The notes under the pieces were generated by a model, which was given only the letters and a program-made list of their open reading frames with translations, had not been told where the DNA came from and did not search any database. Below are positions 46,819-55,071 of a stretch of 64,000 nt of DNA, in pieces. This DNA is from an uncultured Eubacteriales bacterium (lineage in GTDB: Bacteria; Bacillota; Clostridia; Lachnospirales; Lachnospiraceae). Numbering within the stretch: the first letter of the stretch is position 1; each line of letters starts with the position of its first letter. Made by a program: the position numbers and the translations under genes. The DNA lies in NCBI GenBank assembly GCA_900539455.1, contig UQCD01000011.1:1-64000 (forward strand), in the 5' to 3' direction.

Positions 46819-46854
46819 AAAAAAGCCAGATAAGACTATTTCGTCTTATCTGGC
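46819..46854 (-). terminator. Strong hairpin terminator just ahead of tyrS
   Basis: GCCAGATAAGAC (46825-46836) pairs with GTCTTATCTGGC (46843-46854), 12 perfect base pairs around a 6-base loop. On the minus strand six T residues follow. It lies between a candidate promoter and the tyrS ribosome site, and may end tpiA transcripts, attenuate tyrS, or both. Confidence 0.85.
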
Positions 46855-46930
46855 CATAATATAATGTCCATCCGGCAACCTTTATTCAGGTACCTTGCAA
46901 GGTGTTTTTTTACACCGTCCGACTTTTTTA
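46855..46930 (-). ncRNA. Structured leader RNA of unknown class upstream of tyrS
   Basis: On the minus strand this stretch has consecutive short helices: GGTG/CACC around an A-rich loop, the palindrome ACCTTGCAAGGT, and ACCT/AGGT around GAATAA. The last two compete for the same bases. It is followed by the terminator before tyrS. The T-box core AGGGTGGNACCGCG is absent, although a GGTACC is present, so a standard T-box is not supported. I do not recognise the class; a riboswitch-like attenuator is possible. Confidence 0.45.
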
Positions 46931-46938
46931 ACTTTTAT

Positions 46939-46968
46939 ATTATATTGTATTGTCATAGTTATATGCAA
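46939..46968 (-). promoter_or_regulatory. Candidate promoter of the tyrS leader
   Basis: On the minus strand TTGCAT (46963-46968), an 18-base spacer and TATAAT (46939-46944) lie downstream of the tpiA stop. Confidence 0.5.
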
Positions 46969-46987
46969 TACCAAAACTAGATTTTAG

Positions 46988-47740
46988 TTATTTGTTGTAA
47001 TTTACAATTTTACCAAAATCTGGTTTTAATGAAGCACCACCAACTAAGCCACCATCAATATTTGCCTGAGCAAATAATTCTGGAGCTGAAGCTGCCGAAA
47101 CGCTTCCGCCGTACTGGATACGAATTGCTTCACCTGTTGCTTCATCATAAATTTCTTTAATGCAGGCACGAATTGCAGCACAAACTTCTTCAGCCTGCTC
47201 TGTTGTAGCTACCTTACCTGTTCCAATAGCCCAGATTGGCTCATATGCAATAACAGCACTCTTAGCCTGTTCTGCTGTTACATTTAAGAAAGCAATCTTA
47301 ATCTGCTGACGAATCCAGTCGATTGTTATTCCCTGTTCTCTCTGTGTTAATGACTCACCACAGCAGATAATAGGTGTAAGACCATGTTCAAAAGCCTTTA
47401 AAACCTTCTTGTTTACTGTTTCGTCTGTTTCAGCGAAATATTCTCTTCTTTCAGAATGTCCAATAATAACATATTTTACGCCAGCGTCTACAAGCATATT
47501 AGGTGCAATTTCACCTGTATAAGCTCCGCTTTCTTCAAAATACATATTTTCTGCACCAATGCAGATATTTGAACCTTTAGCAGCTTCCATAGCTGGAATA
47601 ATATCAATAGCTGGTACACAAAATACTACATCTACTTCATCATTTGCTACTAATGGCTTTAATTCATTAATTAATGCAACTGCTTCACTAGGAGTTTTGT
47701 TCATCTTCCAGTTACCAGCAATAATTTTCTTTCTTGACAT
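46988..47740 (-). CDS. tpiA: Triosephosphate isomerase
   Basis: TpiA interconverts dihydroxyacetone phosphate and glyceraldehyde 3-phosphate. From the ATG at 47738-47740, behind GGAAGAGG, the product has 250 residues. Catalytic residues are visible: Lys in GNWKMNK, His in IIGHSERR and Glu in AYEPIWAIGTGK. The phosphate-binding C-terminal loop is QYGGSVSA and GGLVGGASL. An upstream ATG at 47764 has poor spacing. It lies after pgk, separated by a hairpin-rich repeat region. Confidence 0.97.
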   Translation of the reverse strand: MSRKKIIAGNWKMNKTPSEAVALINELKPLVANDEVDVVFCVPAIDIIPAMEAAKGSNICIGAENMYFEESGAYTGEIAPNMLVDAGVKYVIIGHSERREYFAETDETVNKKVLKAFEHGLTPIICCGESLTQREQGITIDWIRQQIKIAFLNVTAEQAKSAVIAYEPIWAIGTGKVATTEQAEEVCAAIRACIKEIYDEATGEAIRIQYGGSVSAASAPELFAQANIDGGLVGGASLKPDFGKIVNYNK

Positions 47741-47873
47741 AATAACGCCTCTTCCTTTCAACAAGCATTTTGTACTTGCCCGCTATGTCTGATAAAGAGG
47801 ACATAACGGTTTGTTAAGTTTTTTATTTGACCACCGTAACTACTAGGGAGTGTAGGTGGGGATTTTACATTCA

Positions 47874-48005
47874 CTACTTTGGATTACCTTTACACCCAGC
47901 AGGCACCGCAAGGGTGCCTGCTTATAGTTACTACTTTGGATTGCCTTTACACCCGTATGGCTGACTTCGTCAGGCATACGGGGCAGGCACCGCAAGGGTG
48001 CCTGC
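47874..48005. repeat. Two-copy hairpin repeat between pgk and tpiA
   Basis: A 24-base sequence beginning CTACTTTGGATT (47874-47897 and 47931-47954, one mismatch) is present twice. Each copy is followed by a perfect hairpin, GCAGGCACC-GCAAG-GGTGCCTGC (47899-47921 and 47983-48005), with TTAT after it. The second unit carries an extra hairpin, CCGTATGG...GCATACGG (47953-47981). No T tract follows on the minus strand, so ordinary termination is not indicated. It starts directly after the pgk stop codon. Confidence 0.8.
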
Positions 48006-49202
48006 TTATTTATCGTTAGCTGCTGCTACACCTGGAAGTTCTTTGCCTTCAAGGAATTCAAGAGAAGCTCCACCACCTGTTGAGATGTGTGTCATCTTAT
48101 CACCAAATCCAAGAGTATTAACAGCAGCTGCTGAATCACCACCACCAATGATTGTTGTACCATCAACATGTGTTAATGCTTCTGCAACAGCGATTGTACC
48201 CTTTGCAAAGTTAGGCATTTCAAAACATCCCATTGGTCCGTTCCATACAACTGTCTTTGCATCTTTTACAGCATCTGCAAATAATTTAGCTGTTTCTGGT
48301 CCTATATCTACACCTTCCATATCTGCTGGAATCTGTCCACGACCTACAACCTTGAAGTTTGCATCATTTGAAAATGCGTCAGCTACTACTGTATCTACAG
48401 GAATGAGTAACTTAACACCCTTTTCTTCAGCCTTCTTCATCATATTAACTGCATATTCTTTGTAATCTTCTTCAAGTAATGACTTACCAACTTCTTCGCC
48501 AAGACCAGCCATAAATGTATAAGCCATACCACCACCGATAATAAGTGTATCAACCTTATCAAGTAAGTTTTCAATAACTGAAATCTTAGAAGAAACCTTA
48601 GCACCACCAAGAATAGCTACAAAAGGTCTAACTGGATTGTTTACTGCATTTCCTAAGAAATCAATTTCCTTCTGCATAAGGTAACCAACAACAGCAGTAT
48701 CAACATACTGTGTTACACCAACATTTGAGCAATGTGCTCTATGAGCTGTACCGAAAGCATCATTTACAAATACATCACAAAGAGAAGCTAATTCCTTGCT
48801 GAATGCTTCACCGTTCTTTGTTTCTTCAGCTCTGTAACGGGTATTTTCAAGGAGAATTACATCTCCGTTGTTCATTGCTGCAACAGCAGCCTTTGCATTT
48901 GGTCCAACAACTTCTGGATCAGCAGCAAATTTAACTTCTTGTCCTAAAAGCTCTGTTAATCTCTTAGCAACTGGTGCAAGTGATAATTCTGGCTTTGGTT
49001 CTCCCTTTGGCTTTCCTAGATGTGAGCAAAGAATAACCTTTCCTCCATCTGCGATTAATTTCTTGATTGTAGGAAGAGCTGCTACAAGACGGTTTTCATC
49101 TGTAATATTTCTGTTCTCATCAAGTGGAACATTGAAATCACAACGAACTAATACTCTCTTACCATTTACATTAATATCATCTACTGATTTTTTATTAAGC
49201 AT
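48006..49202 (-). CDS. pgk: Phosphoglycerate kinase
   Basis: Pgk makes ATP and 3-phosphoglycerate from 1,3-bisphosphoglycerate. From the ATG at 49200-49202, behind AAAGGAGC, the product has 398 residues. Motifs include RVLVRCDFNVPLDENRN, LCSHLGKPKGEPKPELSLAP, GGAKVSSKISVIENL and TIIGGGDSAAAVNTLG. The frame is open for 43 codons upstream, but that region holds the promoter and leader. It follows gap with an intervening terminator and its own promoter, so it can be expressed separately from gap. Confidence 0.98.
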   Translation of the reverse strand: MLNKKSVDDINVNGKRVLVRCDFNVPLDENRNITDENRLVAALPTIKKLIADGGKVILCSHLGKPKGEPKPELSLAPVAKRLTELLGQEVKFAADPEVVGPNAKAAVAAMNNGDVILLENTRYRAEETKNGEAFSKELASLCDVFVNDAFGTAHRAHCSNVGVTQYVDTAVVGYLMQKEIDFLGNAVNNPVRPFVAILGGAKVSSKISVIENLLDKVDTLIIGGGMAYTFMAGLGEEVGKSLLEEDYKEYAVNMMKKAEEKGVKLLIPVDTVVADAFSNDANFKVVGRGQIPADMEGVDIGPETAKLFADAVKDAKTVVWNGPMGCFEMPNFAKGTIAVAEALTHVDGTTIIGGGDSAAAVNTLGFGDKMTHISTGGGASLEFLEGKELPGVAAANDK

Positions 49203-49302
49203 CGTTATGCTCCTTTCATAATTTATATTTTGACTTAAGATATTTTGTTTTACCTTAAGTAAGTTAATTTGGATAAATCCAAAATAATTTTCCTGTTTAA
49301 AT

Positions 49303-49331
49303 ACAATATAATGACCTAAAAGGTCTTTCAA
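49303..49331 (-). promoter_or_regulatory. Promoter of pgk with a palindrome in the spacer
   Basis: On the minus strand TTGAAA (49326-49331), a 17-base spacer and TATTGT (49303-49308) lie about 100 bases ahead of pgk. The spacer contains GACCTTTTAGGTC (49313-49325), a perfect 5-base-arm palindrome next to the -35, a possible operator. The leader also has an ACTTAAG/CTTAAGT stem (49233-49260). Confidence 0.55.
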
Positions 49332-49340
49332 CTGTTTATT

Positions 49341-49372
49341 AAAAAAATGGGTCCAGCACTAGGGCCGGACCC
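49341..49372 (-). terminator. Terminator downstream of gap
   Basis: The GC-rich stem GGGTCC...GGACCC (49349-49372) is followed on the minus strand by seven T residues (49341-49347). It lies 30 bases past the gap stop. Confidence 0.85.
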
Positions 49373-49402
49373 TAAAAGGATCGTATAAATCCAAATAAAA
49401 GA

Positions 49403-50419
49403 CTAAGCTAATTCAGCGAAGTACTTAATTGTTCTAACCATCTGGCTTGTGTATGAGTTTTCGTTATCATACCAAGAAACAACCTGAACTTCATATAAGT
49501 CATCAGAAATCTTTGATACCATTGTCTGTGTAGCATCAAATAATGAACCAAATCTCATTCCAACGATGTCGCTAGATACGATCTGTTCCTCATTGTAACC
49601 GAATGATTCTGAAGAAGCAGCCTTCATAGCAGCGTTAATACCTTCAACTGTTACATCTGTACCTTTAACTACAGCTGTAAGAATTGTTGTAGAACCTGTT
49701 GGAACAGGAACTCTCTGTGCAGAACCGATTAATTTTCCGTTTAATTCTGGAATAACTAAACCGATAGCCTTTGCAGCACCTGTTGAGTTAGGAACGATAT
49801 TAACTGCAGCAGCACGAGCTCTTCTGAAGTCACCTTTTCTATGTGGTCCGTCAAGTACCATCTGGTCACCTGTGTAAGCATGAATTGTTGACATAATACC
49901 AGACTGGATTGGAGCATAGTCATTAAGTGCCTTAGCCATAGGAGCTAAACAGTTTGTTGTACAAGAAGCAGCTGAGATAATCTTATCATCTGCTGTTAAT
50001 GTCTTTTCGTTTACTGAGAAAACAACTGTTGGAAGATCATTTCCAGCTGGAGCTGAAATAACTACCTTCTTAGCACCTGCATCGATATGAGCCTGTGATT
50101 TTGCTTTTGAAACATAGAAGCCTGTACATTCAAGAACAACATCAACACCGATTTCGCCCCAAGGAAGCTTAGAAGCATCTGCTTCTGCGTAGATCTTGAT
50201 TTCCTTGCCATCTACTACGATTGAGCTTTCCTTAGCTTCAACTGTATCTGCTAAAGCATATTTTCCCTGTGAAGAATCATACTTTAATAAGTGTGCTAAC
50301 ATAGCTGGGTTTGTTAAGTCGTTGATAGCAACTACTTCATAACCTTCTGCTCCAAACATCTGTCTGAATGCAAGACGTCCAATACGTCCAAAACCGTTAA
50401 TTGCAACTTTTACTGCCAT
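49403..50419 (-). CDS. gap: Glyceraldehyde-3-phosphate dehydrogenase
   Basis: GAPDH forms 1,3-bisphosphoglycerate with NAD+. The 338-residue protein has INGFGRIGRLAFRQM (NAD-binding), the active-site SAASCTTNCLAPMAK with catalytic Cys near 155, and HAYTGDQMVLDGPH. The C-terminal SWYDNENSYTSQMV is typical of the glycolytic enzyme. AGGAGGACT precedes the ATG. Two overlapping promoters lie upstream and a strong terminator downstream, so gap is likely highly and separately expressed. Confidence 0.98.
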   Translation of the reverse strand: MAVKVAINGFGRIGRLAFRQMFGAEGYEVVAINDLTNPAMLAHLLKYDSSQGKYALADTVEAKESSIVVDGKEIKIYAEADASKLPWGEIGVDVVLECTGFYVSKAKSQAHIDAGAKKVVISAPAGNDLPTVVFSVNEKTLTADDKIISAASCTTNCLAPMAKALNDYAPIQSGIMSTIHAYTGDQMVLDGPHRKGDFRRARAAAVNIVPNSTGAAKAIGLVIPELNGKLIGSAQRVPVPTGSTTILTAVVKGTDVTVEGINAAMKAASSESFGYNEEQIVSSDIVGMRFGSLFDATQTMVSKISDDLYEVQVVSWYDNENSYTSQMVRTIKYFAELA

Positions 50420-50485
50420 TGTTTTATAGTCCTCCTATAATGAAAATAAAATTGTGGGATTTAATAGTGTAATCCAACTGAATTA

Positions 50486-50536
50486 ATTCTACCTAATTTA
50501 CTCCAAAATATCAAGTCTTTTTCTATATTTTGTCAA
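50486..50536 (-). promoter_or_regulatory. Two overlapping promoters of gap
   Basis: On the minus strand TTGACA (50531-50536) with TGATAT (50508-50513), and TTGATA (50509-50514) with TAGAAT (50486-50491), each have a 17-base spacer. Both precede gap, 67 bases or more ahead of its start. Confidence 0.6.
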
Positions 50537-50689
50537 AAATTTATCAAATAAAATCTGTAGACTAATTTATTACTATTTTATATAATGAACTAAATATTAA
50601 AAGAAGAATTGCCATTGTATTTACCCTACAGACAATTACAGTCGGTTAATCGAATTACAACTATACGCACTTTAGAAAGAAGGTTTAAT

Positions 50690-51487
50690 ATGATTTCAGA
50701 TTTACATATACATACCAGTTTCTCCTCTGATAGTAAAACAAATCCTGAGGATATAATAAACAAGGCTATTAGTTCTAATATCCCTTATATCTGCTTTACT
50801 GACCATAATGAATTTGACTATGATGATAACCTTTTTATTTTAGATACAGCAAGTTATTTTAATACCTTATTAAATTTAAAGGAAAAATACAAAGAAAAAA
50901 TCAATGTTCTTATCGGTGTTGAACAAGGCTTAGAAACCACCAAATCGGCTAAAATTAATAATTTTCTTAAAAGTTTCCCCTTTGATTTTATAATAGGTTC
51001 TTCACATATGATTAATGGAATTGACCCTTATTATCCAGTTTTTTTTGAAGGTCGTTCAACCTATGAAGCAATCTGTGAATATTTCAGTTCAGTACTGGAT
51101 AATTTAGATACCTTTAACAATTTTGATGTTTATGGTCATATTGATTATGTTATACGATACCCTTTAGTTCCAGATATTGATTATTCATTTGAAAAATATA
51201 AAGAATATTTAGTGCCAATTCTTACAAAAATTATACAGTCTGGAAAAGGCATTGAATTAAATACTGGTGGATTTCGTTCAAAAATAAAAGAATCCAATCC
51301 TTCTTTTGAAATTATAAAAAAATATCGTGAATTAGGTGGCGAAATAATTACTGTGGGTTCCGATGCACATAACCTTTGTGATGTTGCGAGCGGCTTTTCT
51401 AAAGCAAAGGAATATTTAACCTTAGCTGGTTTTGATTATTATAATGTATTTATTAACAGAAAGCCTATAAAAATCAAGCTTGACTAA
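50690..51487 (+). CDS. PHP-domain histidinol-phosphatase family protein (HisJ-like)
   Basis: This 265-residue protein from the ATG at 50690 (behind AAGAAGG) is one of two plus-strand genes. Metal-binding PHP motifs are DLHIHTSFSSD, CFTDHNEFDY, GVEQGLE, GSSHMI, YGHIDYVIRY and the final VGSDAH. HisJ members dephosphorylate histidinol phosphate, but no his genes are nearby, so a different phosphoester substrate is possible. The longer frame from 50609 lacks a ribosome site. It is divergent from gap and convergent with the aldolase gene. Confidence 0.88.
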   Translation: MISDLHIHTSFSSDSKTNPEDIINKAISSNIPYICFTDHNEFDYDDNLFILDTASYFNTLLNLKEKYKEKINVLIGVEQGLETTKSAKINNFLKSFPFDFIIGSSHMINGIDPYYPVFFEGRSTYEAICEYFSSVLDNLDTFNNFDVYGHIDYVIRYPLVPDIDYSFEKYKEYLVPILTKIIQSGKGIELNTGGFRSKIKESNPSFEIIKKYRELGGEIITVGSDAHNLCDVASGFSKAKEYLTLAGFDYYNVFINRKPIKIKLD

Positions 51488-51674
51488 ATCTGCCACCAGC
51501 TTAATTTATTATCTAATATTTTAATTATAGTTTTTATACATATATAAATATAAACTATGTAAAAGCTAAAATTTTTCATAGCAATACTTGCTTTTGTAAT
51601 ATAATGAAAGCTTATGGTTATTTCTTGCGTAATATCTACATTTTGGAAGAAATTTCTAATACATAATTACAATT

Positions 51675-51722
51675 AAAAAAGCAGCATAAAATCTATTTTC
51701 GTTTTATGCTGCTTTATTTTTT
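51675..51722. terminator. Bidirectional terminator between PHP gene and aldolase gene
   Basis: AAAGCAGCATAAAA (51678-51691) pairs with TTTTATGCTGCTTT (51702-51715), flanked by A6 and T7 runs. It ends both converging transcripts. The rest of 51488-51736 shows no other feature. Confidence 0.88.
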
Positions 51723-51736
51723 TAGTTACATATTAT

Positions 51737-52717
51737 TTATTCATTATCAAGTAATTCCTTGTACAACTGTGAATAATCTCTTCTATTTTCCTTAATGAAA
51801 GCAATAGCTGTTCTAGGATGTGAATTAAGAACTCCTGTTAAAAGATATGGAACATCATATCCCCATACAGCGCCTTCCTCTTTTATCTTCTGAATATGTT
51901 TCTCCACAAAATTCATAACAGGTACAAGATTGTACTTTGGATTTTTAAGAAATGCTAATAAAGACTCTGTATAACAATTTCCCGCACCTCTGCCCATGCC
52001 CGAAACAGTTGAGTCTAATAAGCTGACACCATTTCTAAGAGCTTCAATAGTATTTGCAAATGCGAGCTGCTGGTTGTTATGGGCATGTATACCAATCTTC
52101 TTGTTGTATTTAGCAGCAATATTTAAGTACTTATCAGATAATCTCTTCATCTGTTCAGGATAGAAGGAACCAAAACTATCTACAATATAGATTACATCAA
52201 CAGGAGACTTTGCTAATATTTCTAAGCCATTTTGTAAGTCCTCATCATTAACCTTAGATACAGCCATAATATTTGCTGTTGTTTCATAGCCCTTTCTTTT
52301 GGCATCCTCAATCATTTCAGCCGCCGTAGGTATCTGATGAATATAGCAGGCTGTTCTAACCATATCAATTACACTGTCTTTTTTGTCAATTATATCATTT
52401 TTGTAGTCTGTTCTTCCAACATCAGACATTACAGAAATTTTCATATCAGAATTGTTGTCACCAACTATTTTTCTTATTGAATCCTCATCACAGAATTTCC
52501 AAGGTCCAAAATCCTCAACATTAAAAACTTCCTTTGATGCTTTATATCCAAACTCCATATAATCAACACCAGCCTTGATGTTTGCATTATATAAATCCTT
52601 TACAAACTCGTCACTAAATCTAAAATCATTAACAAGACCACCATCTCTTAATGTGCAGTCCATAACCTTAATGTCAGGTCTGAACGATACTATTGTTCCA
52701 TTTTTTTTGTCATCCAT
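51737..52717 (-). CDS. HMGL-like aldolase catalytic domain protein
   Basis: From the ATG at 52715-52717, behind GGAGG, the product has about 326 residues. The TIM-barrel signature of the HMG-CoA lyase/DRE-TIM family is KVMDCTLRDGGLVNDFRF. Further landmarks are IYIVDSFGSFYPEQM, GIHAHNNQQLAFAN and a DSTVSGMGRGAGNC segment. It resembles 4-hydroxy-2-oxovalerate aldolase, but no partner dehydrogenase gene is adjacent and the substrate is unknown. A good promoter is upstream; it is a single-gene unit. Confidence 0.88.
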   Translation of the reverse strand: MDDKKNGTIVSFRPDIKVMDCTLRDGGLVNDFRFSDEFVKDLYNANIKAGVDYMEFGYKASKEVFNVEDFGPWKFCDEDSIRKIVGDNNSDMKISVMSDVGRTDYKNDIIDKKDSVIDMVRTACYIHQIPTAAEMIEDAKRKGYETTANIMAVSKVNDEDLQNGLEILAKSPVDVIYIVDSFGSFYPEQMKRLSDKYLNIAAKYNKKIGIHAHNNQQLAFANTIEALRNGVSLLDSTVSGMGRGAGNCYTESLLAFLKNPKYNLVPVMNFVEKHIQKIKEEGAVWGYDVPYLLTGVLNSHPRTAIAFIKENRRDYSQLYKELLDNE

Positions 52718-52774
52718 TAACTTTTCCTCCATATTTCATTGTTACATAACTTTAAACCATTAAAGTTGTTTTAT

Positions 52775-52803
52775 ACTATACACTATATAAATACATTTGT
52801 CAA
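52775..52803 (-). promoter_or_regulatory. Promoter of the aldolase gene
   Basis: On the minus strand perfect TTGACA (52798-52803), a 17-base spacer and TATAGT (52775-52780) lie about 60 bases ahead of the start. Confidence 0.7.
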
Positions 52804-52811
52804 GTATATTA

Positions 52812-52846
52812 TAAAAGCCCACCTTTTATATATGGATGAGCTTTTA
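52812..52846 (-). terminator. Probable terminator of the secreted-protein/ABC operon
   Basis: TAAAAGC (52812-52818) pairs with GCTTTTA (52840-52846) and continues inward with G-U pairs. Only a broken T tract follows on the minus strand, so efficiency is uncertain. Confidence 0.5.
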
Positions 52847-52918
52847 GTGTTACATAACATCATTGTACCCTATTTTATGTATAAACTTATTTATATCCCA
52901 ATTATTTTACATACAATA

Positions 52919-53590
52919 TTAATCTGTTGCAGTCTGATCATATTTTTCCATCATCATCTTCTTAAATTTCATAAAGATTTCTAATTCATGTTGAGTATTA
53001 ACAATAAATTCATTATTTTTTACATTTCCATATTCAGTTGATGAGTCTTCAACAATAACATTATCTTTATTTTTATAATTAAAATATGGTGTAACTACAT
53101 AAGTTTCAATATAAAAATACTCTCCCTGCAATTCAGTCTTTTCTTTTGATCGTATAAAGACCAGATATTCATCGCCCTTTTTCATTAAATTAACATTATA
53201 TAAATTCATGTGATTTCGATCTTCAAAATAATGATAATTTGCATTAAATAGAACAATTTCCTCGCCAACTTTAACATCATCGCCTTTAAATACTTCTAAT
53301 ACTTTTACCTTATGAGTTACTGTTTGAAAATCAAATGTTGGTTCTTCAAGTACTTTCACTTTAAGAACATATTGAGATTCATCTGGAATTAACTGGTATA
53401 ATTCTTCTGCCAATTCTTTATTTAATGAACTTTTCAGTGAAACATCCAGCTTGTCCATATTATCTAAGGCATTCATGTATGTACCTTTTTTACTCATACC
53501 TATTGCTACTGCTATTCCAATAACTATTATCAGGCATACTGCTATTATTATATATTTTTTACTAAATTTAAATGTTTTTTTCTTTTTCAT
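52919..53590 (-). CDS. Membrane-anchored extracytoplasmic protein of unknown function
   Basis: This 223-residue protein has a lysine-rich start, one membrane segment (about 13-32) and a polar outer domain. The outer domain has alternating strands such as YVLKVKVLEEPTFDF, HKVKVLEVFKGDDVKVGE and GDEYLVFIRSKE, so it is probably beta-rich, somewhat like domains that bind metal or peptide ligands. AAGGAAGAAA precedes the ATG. It overlaps the ATPase gene by 23 bases and is the last gene of the operon. Function is unknown; a sensor or accessory subunit of the transporter is a plausible guess. Confidence 0.75.
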   Translation of the reverse strand: MKKKKTFKFSKKYIIIAVCLIIVIGIAVAIGMSKKGTYMNALDNMDKLDVSLKSSLNKELAEELYQLIPDESQYVLKVKVLEEPTFDFQTVTHKVKVLEVFKGDDVKVGEEIVLFNANYHYFEDRNHMNLYNVNLMKKGDEYLVFIRSKEKTELQGEYFYIETYVVTPYFNYKNKDNVIVEDSSTEYGNVKNNEFIVNTQHELEIFMKFKKMMMEKYDQTATD

Positions 53591-54227
53591 TTTCTTCCTT
53601 CTTTACTATACATCCGTTTTCCATATAAAAAACTTTATCTGATAACAATTTTATATCTTCCTTATTGTGACTGGCAATTAATATAATCGCACCCCTTTTT
53701 CTTTCATCCTGTATAATATTCCGGATTTCCTCTACTCCGTTCTCATCTAGTGCATTAGTAGGTTCATCTAGGAGAATAATATCTGGTTTTTCCATGATTG
53801 CTTGTGCGATAATTAATCTCTGTTTCATTCCAAGAGAATATTTCCTTACCGTCCGTTTATCATCCGGGTCTAATCCAACTCTTGTAAGAGCCTCTCTAAC
53901 TTCATCTTCACCAATCTTTTTATTAATGTTTGCCAGAAGCTGTAAATTTTTCAAACCTGTATATTCACTATATAATCCTGCATTTTCAATAATAATACCT
54001 GTATTTGGCAAAATATCCATATCCTTATATAGTACCTTATCATCAAGCAAAATCCTGCCTGAATCTAATTTCATAAGGCCACATATAGCTCTAAACAGCA
54101 TAGTTTTGCCTGAACCGTTTCTTCCAACAAAGCCATATATTTTTGAGTTTTCAAACTCAATACTTATGTTATCCAATATAACCTTGTTTTTTATTTTCTT
54201 ACTAATATTTTCCAATACTAATTTCAT
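53568..54227 (-). CDS. ABC transporter ATP-binding protein
   Basis: This 219-residue single-domain ATPase has Walker A GRNGSGKTMLFRAICGL, signature KYSLGMKQRL, Walker B IILLDEPTNALD and a switch histidine in IASHNKED. It belongs to the group that powers ABC-2 type exporters. The two membrane proteins encoded just upstream are its likely partners; their stop and its start are one base apart. The substrate is unknown, though the co-transcribed secreted protein suggests export, immunity or quality control of that protein. Confidence 0.92.
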   Translation of the reverse strand: MKLVLENISKKIKNKVILDNISIEFENSKIYGFVGRNGSGKTMLFRAICGLMKLDSGRILLDDKVLYKDMDILPNTGIIIENAGLYSEYTGLKNLQLLANINKKIGEDEVREALTRVGLDPDDKRTVRKYSLGMKQRLIIAQAIMEKPDIILLDEPTNALDENGVEEIRNIIQDERKRGAIILIASHNKEDIKLLSDKVFYMENGCIVKKEENEKEKNI

Positions 54228-54228
54228 A

Positions 54229-55071
54229 CTAATTCTCCATTTCTTTATTTACATTTATAAAATCAATTTCCTTTATAATAACATACCCAATAATAATCAT
54301 AATTACTGCAAATACTATAGAACATTTCAAAGATATACTTAAATCGTAATTTATTCCGAACAAATTAATTCTTGAGTTTAATGTATCCATAGTGCTACTA
54401 TGCCAAAATAGTATTAAATGGGAAAATAAATCATATTTCAGCAACTCACCATTTGCTATTATCAGGTCATACGAAAGCATTTTTTCTGATTCTAGTGGAA
54501 AAATACTAATCCATAAGCACAGCATAACAATCAAGCACATTATCACAGCTACAACTATTCCATATGACTTTACTGTTCCAATTTTTATTGACATAACATT
54601 AATAAATAATGCCATTCCAAATAAAAACATTGTATATATAGCCACATAATACAAATATAAAATTAAGGATGGTTTATCAATAACTACTTTATTTTTAATA
54701 CTTGCAATCAGCATTGCAATAGCCGGCACTAATACAACATATAATAAAGTGTTAAAAAACAGCCTCCACATCTCCTTAATACACCATTTACTTCTATTTT
54801 CACATCTGGTAAAAACATATGCACTTGCTGTGCAGAAATGTCTATAAATATCAGTACCAAATACTATTAAATAAATAAGTATTGGAAAACAACTCATTGT
54901 AATCTGTATAATTCCGTCATATGATAATTCACATATTCCCATAGATGTTTTAATTATAATACTGCTAAAATAAACCTGTTCATCTGTAGCAACAAAATAT
55001 AAACTAAAGTATATGCCGAAAGCAACACCTAATAATATACTTTTTCTGCGTAGGCTCATGCTATAACACAT
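54229..55071 (-). CDS. ABC-2-like membrane subunit (second permease)
   Basis: This 280-residue protein has about six membrane segments (near 13-30, 52-75, 95-122, 130-155, 175-195, 255-275) and no obvious catalytic motif. Its position between a permease gene and the ATPase gene, and matching length, indicate a transporter subunit. Translation may begin at 55071, overlapping the upstream gene by 11 bases, or at the ATG at 55059 just past its stop. GGGATG could serve as ribosome site for the latter. Confidence 0.75.
   Translation of the reverse strand: MCYSMSLRRKSILLGVAFGIYFSLYFVATDEQVYFSSIIIKTSMGICELSYDGIIQITMSCFPILIYLIVFGTDIYRHFCTASAYVFTRCENRSKWCIKEMWRLFFNTLLYVVLVPAIAMLIASIKNKVVIDKPSLILYLYYVAIYTMFLFGMALFINVMSIKIGTVKSYGIVVAVIMCLIVMLCLWISIFPLESEKMLSYDLIIANGELLKYDLFSHLILFWHSSTMDTLNSRINLFGINYDLSISLKCSIVFAVIMIIIGYVIIKEIDFINVNKEMEN

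Noticed and set aside
46855..46930. T-box riboswitch ahead of tyrS
   Set aside because: A terminator and a GGTACC are present, but the conserved AGGGTGGNACCGCG core and a specifier-loop arrangement were not found, so only an unknown leader is reported.
47899..48005. Terminator of pgk in the hairpin repeats
   Set aside because: The stems are strong, but no T tract follows on the minus strand, so simple rho-independent termination is not supported.
49203..49331. Longer start for pgk at 49331
   Set aside because: The extra 43 codons cover the promoter and leader and do not resemble Pgk; the ATG at 49202 has a strong ribosome site.
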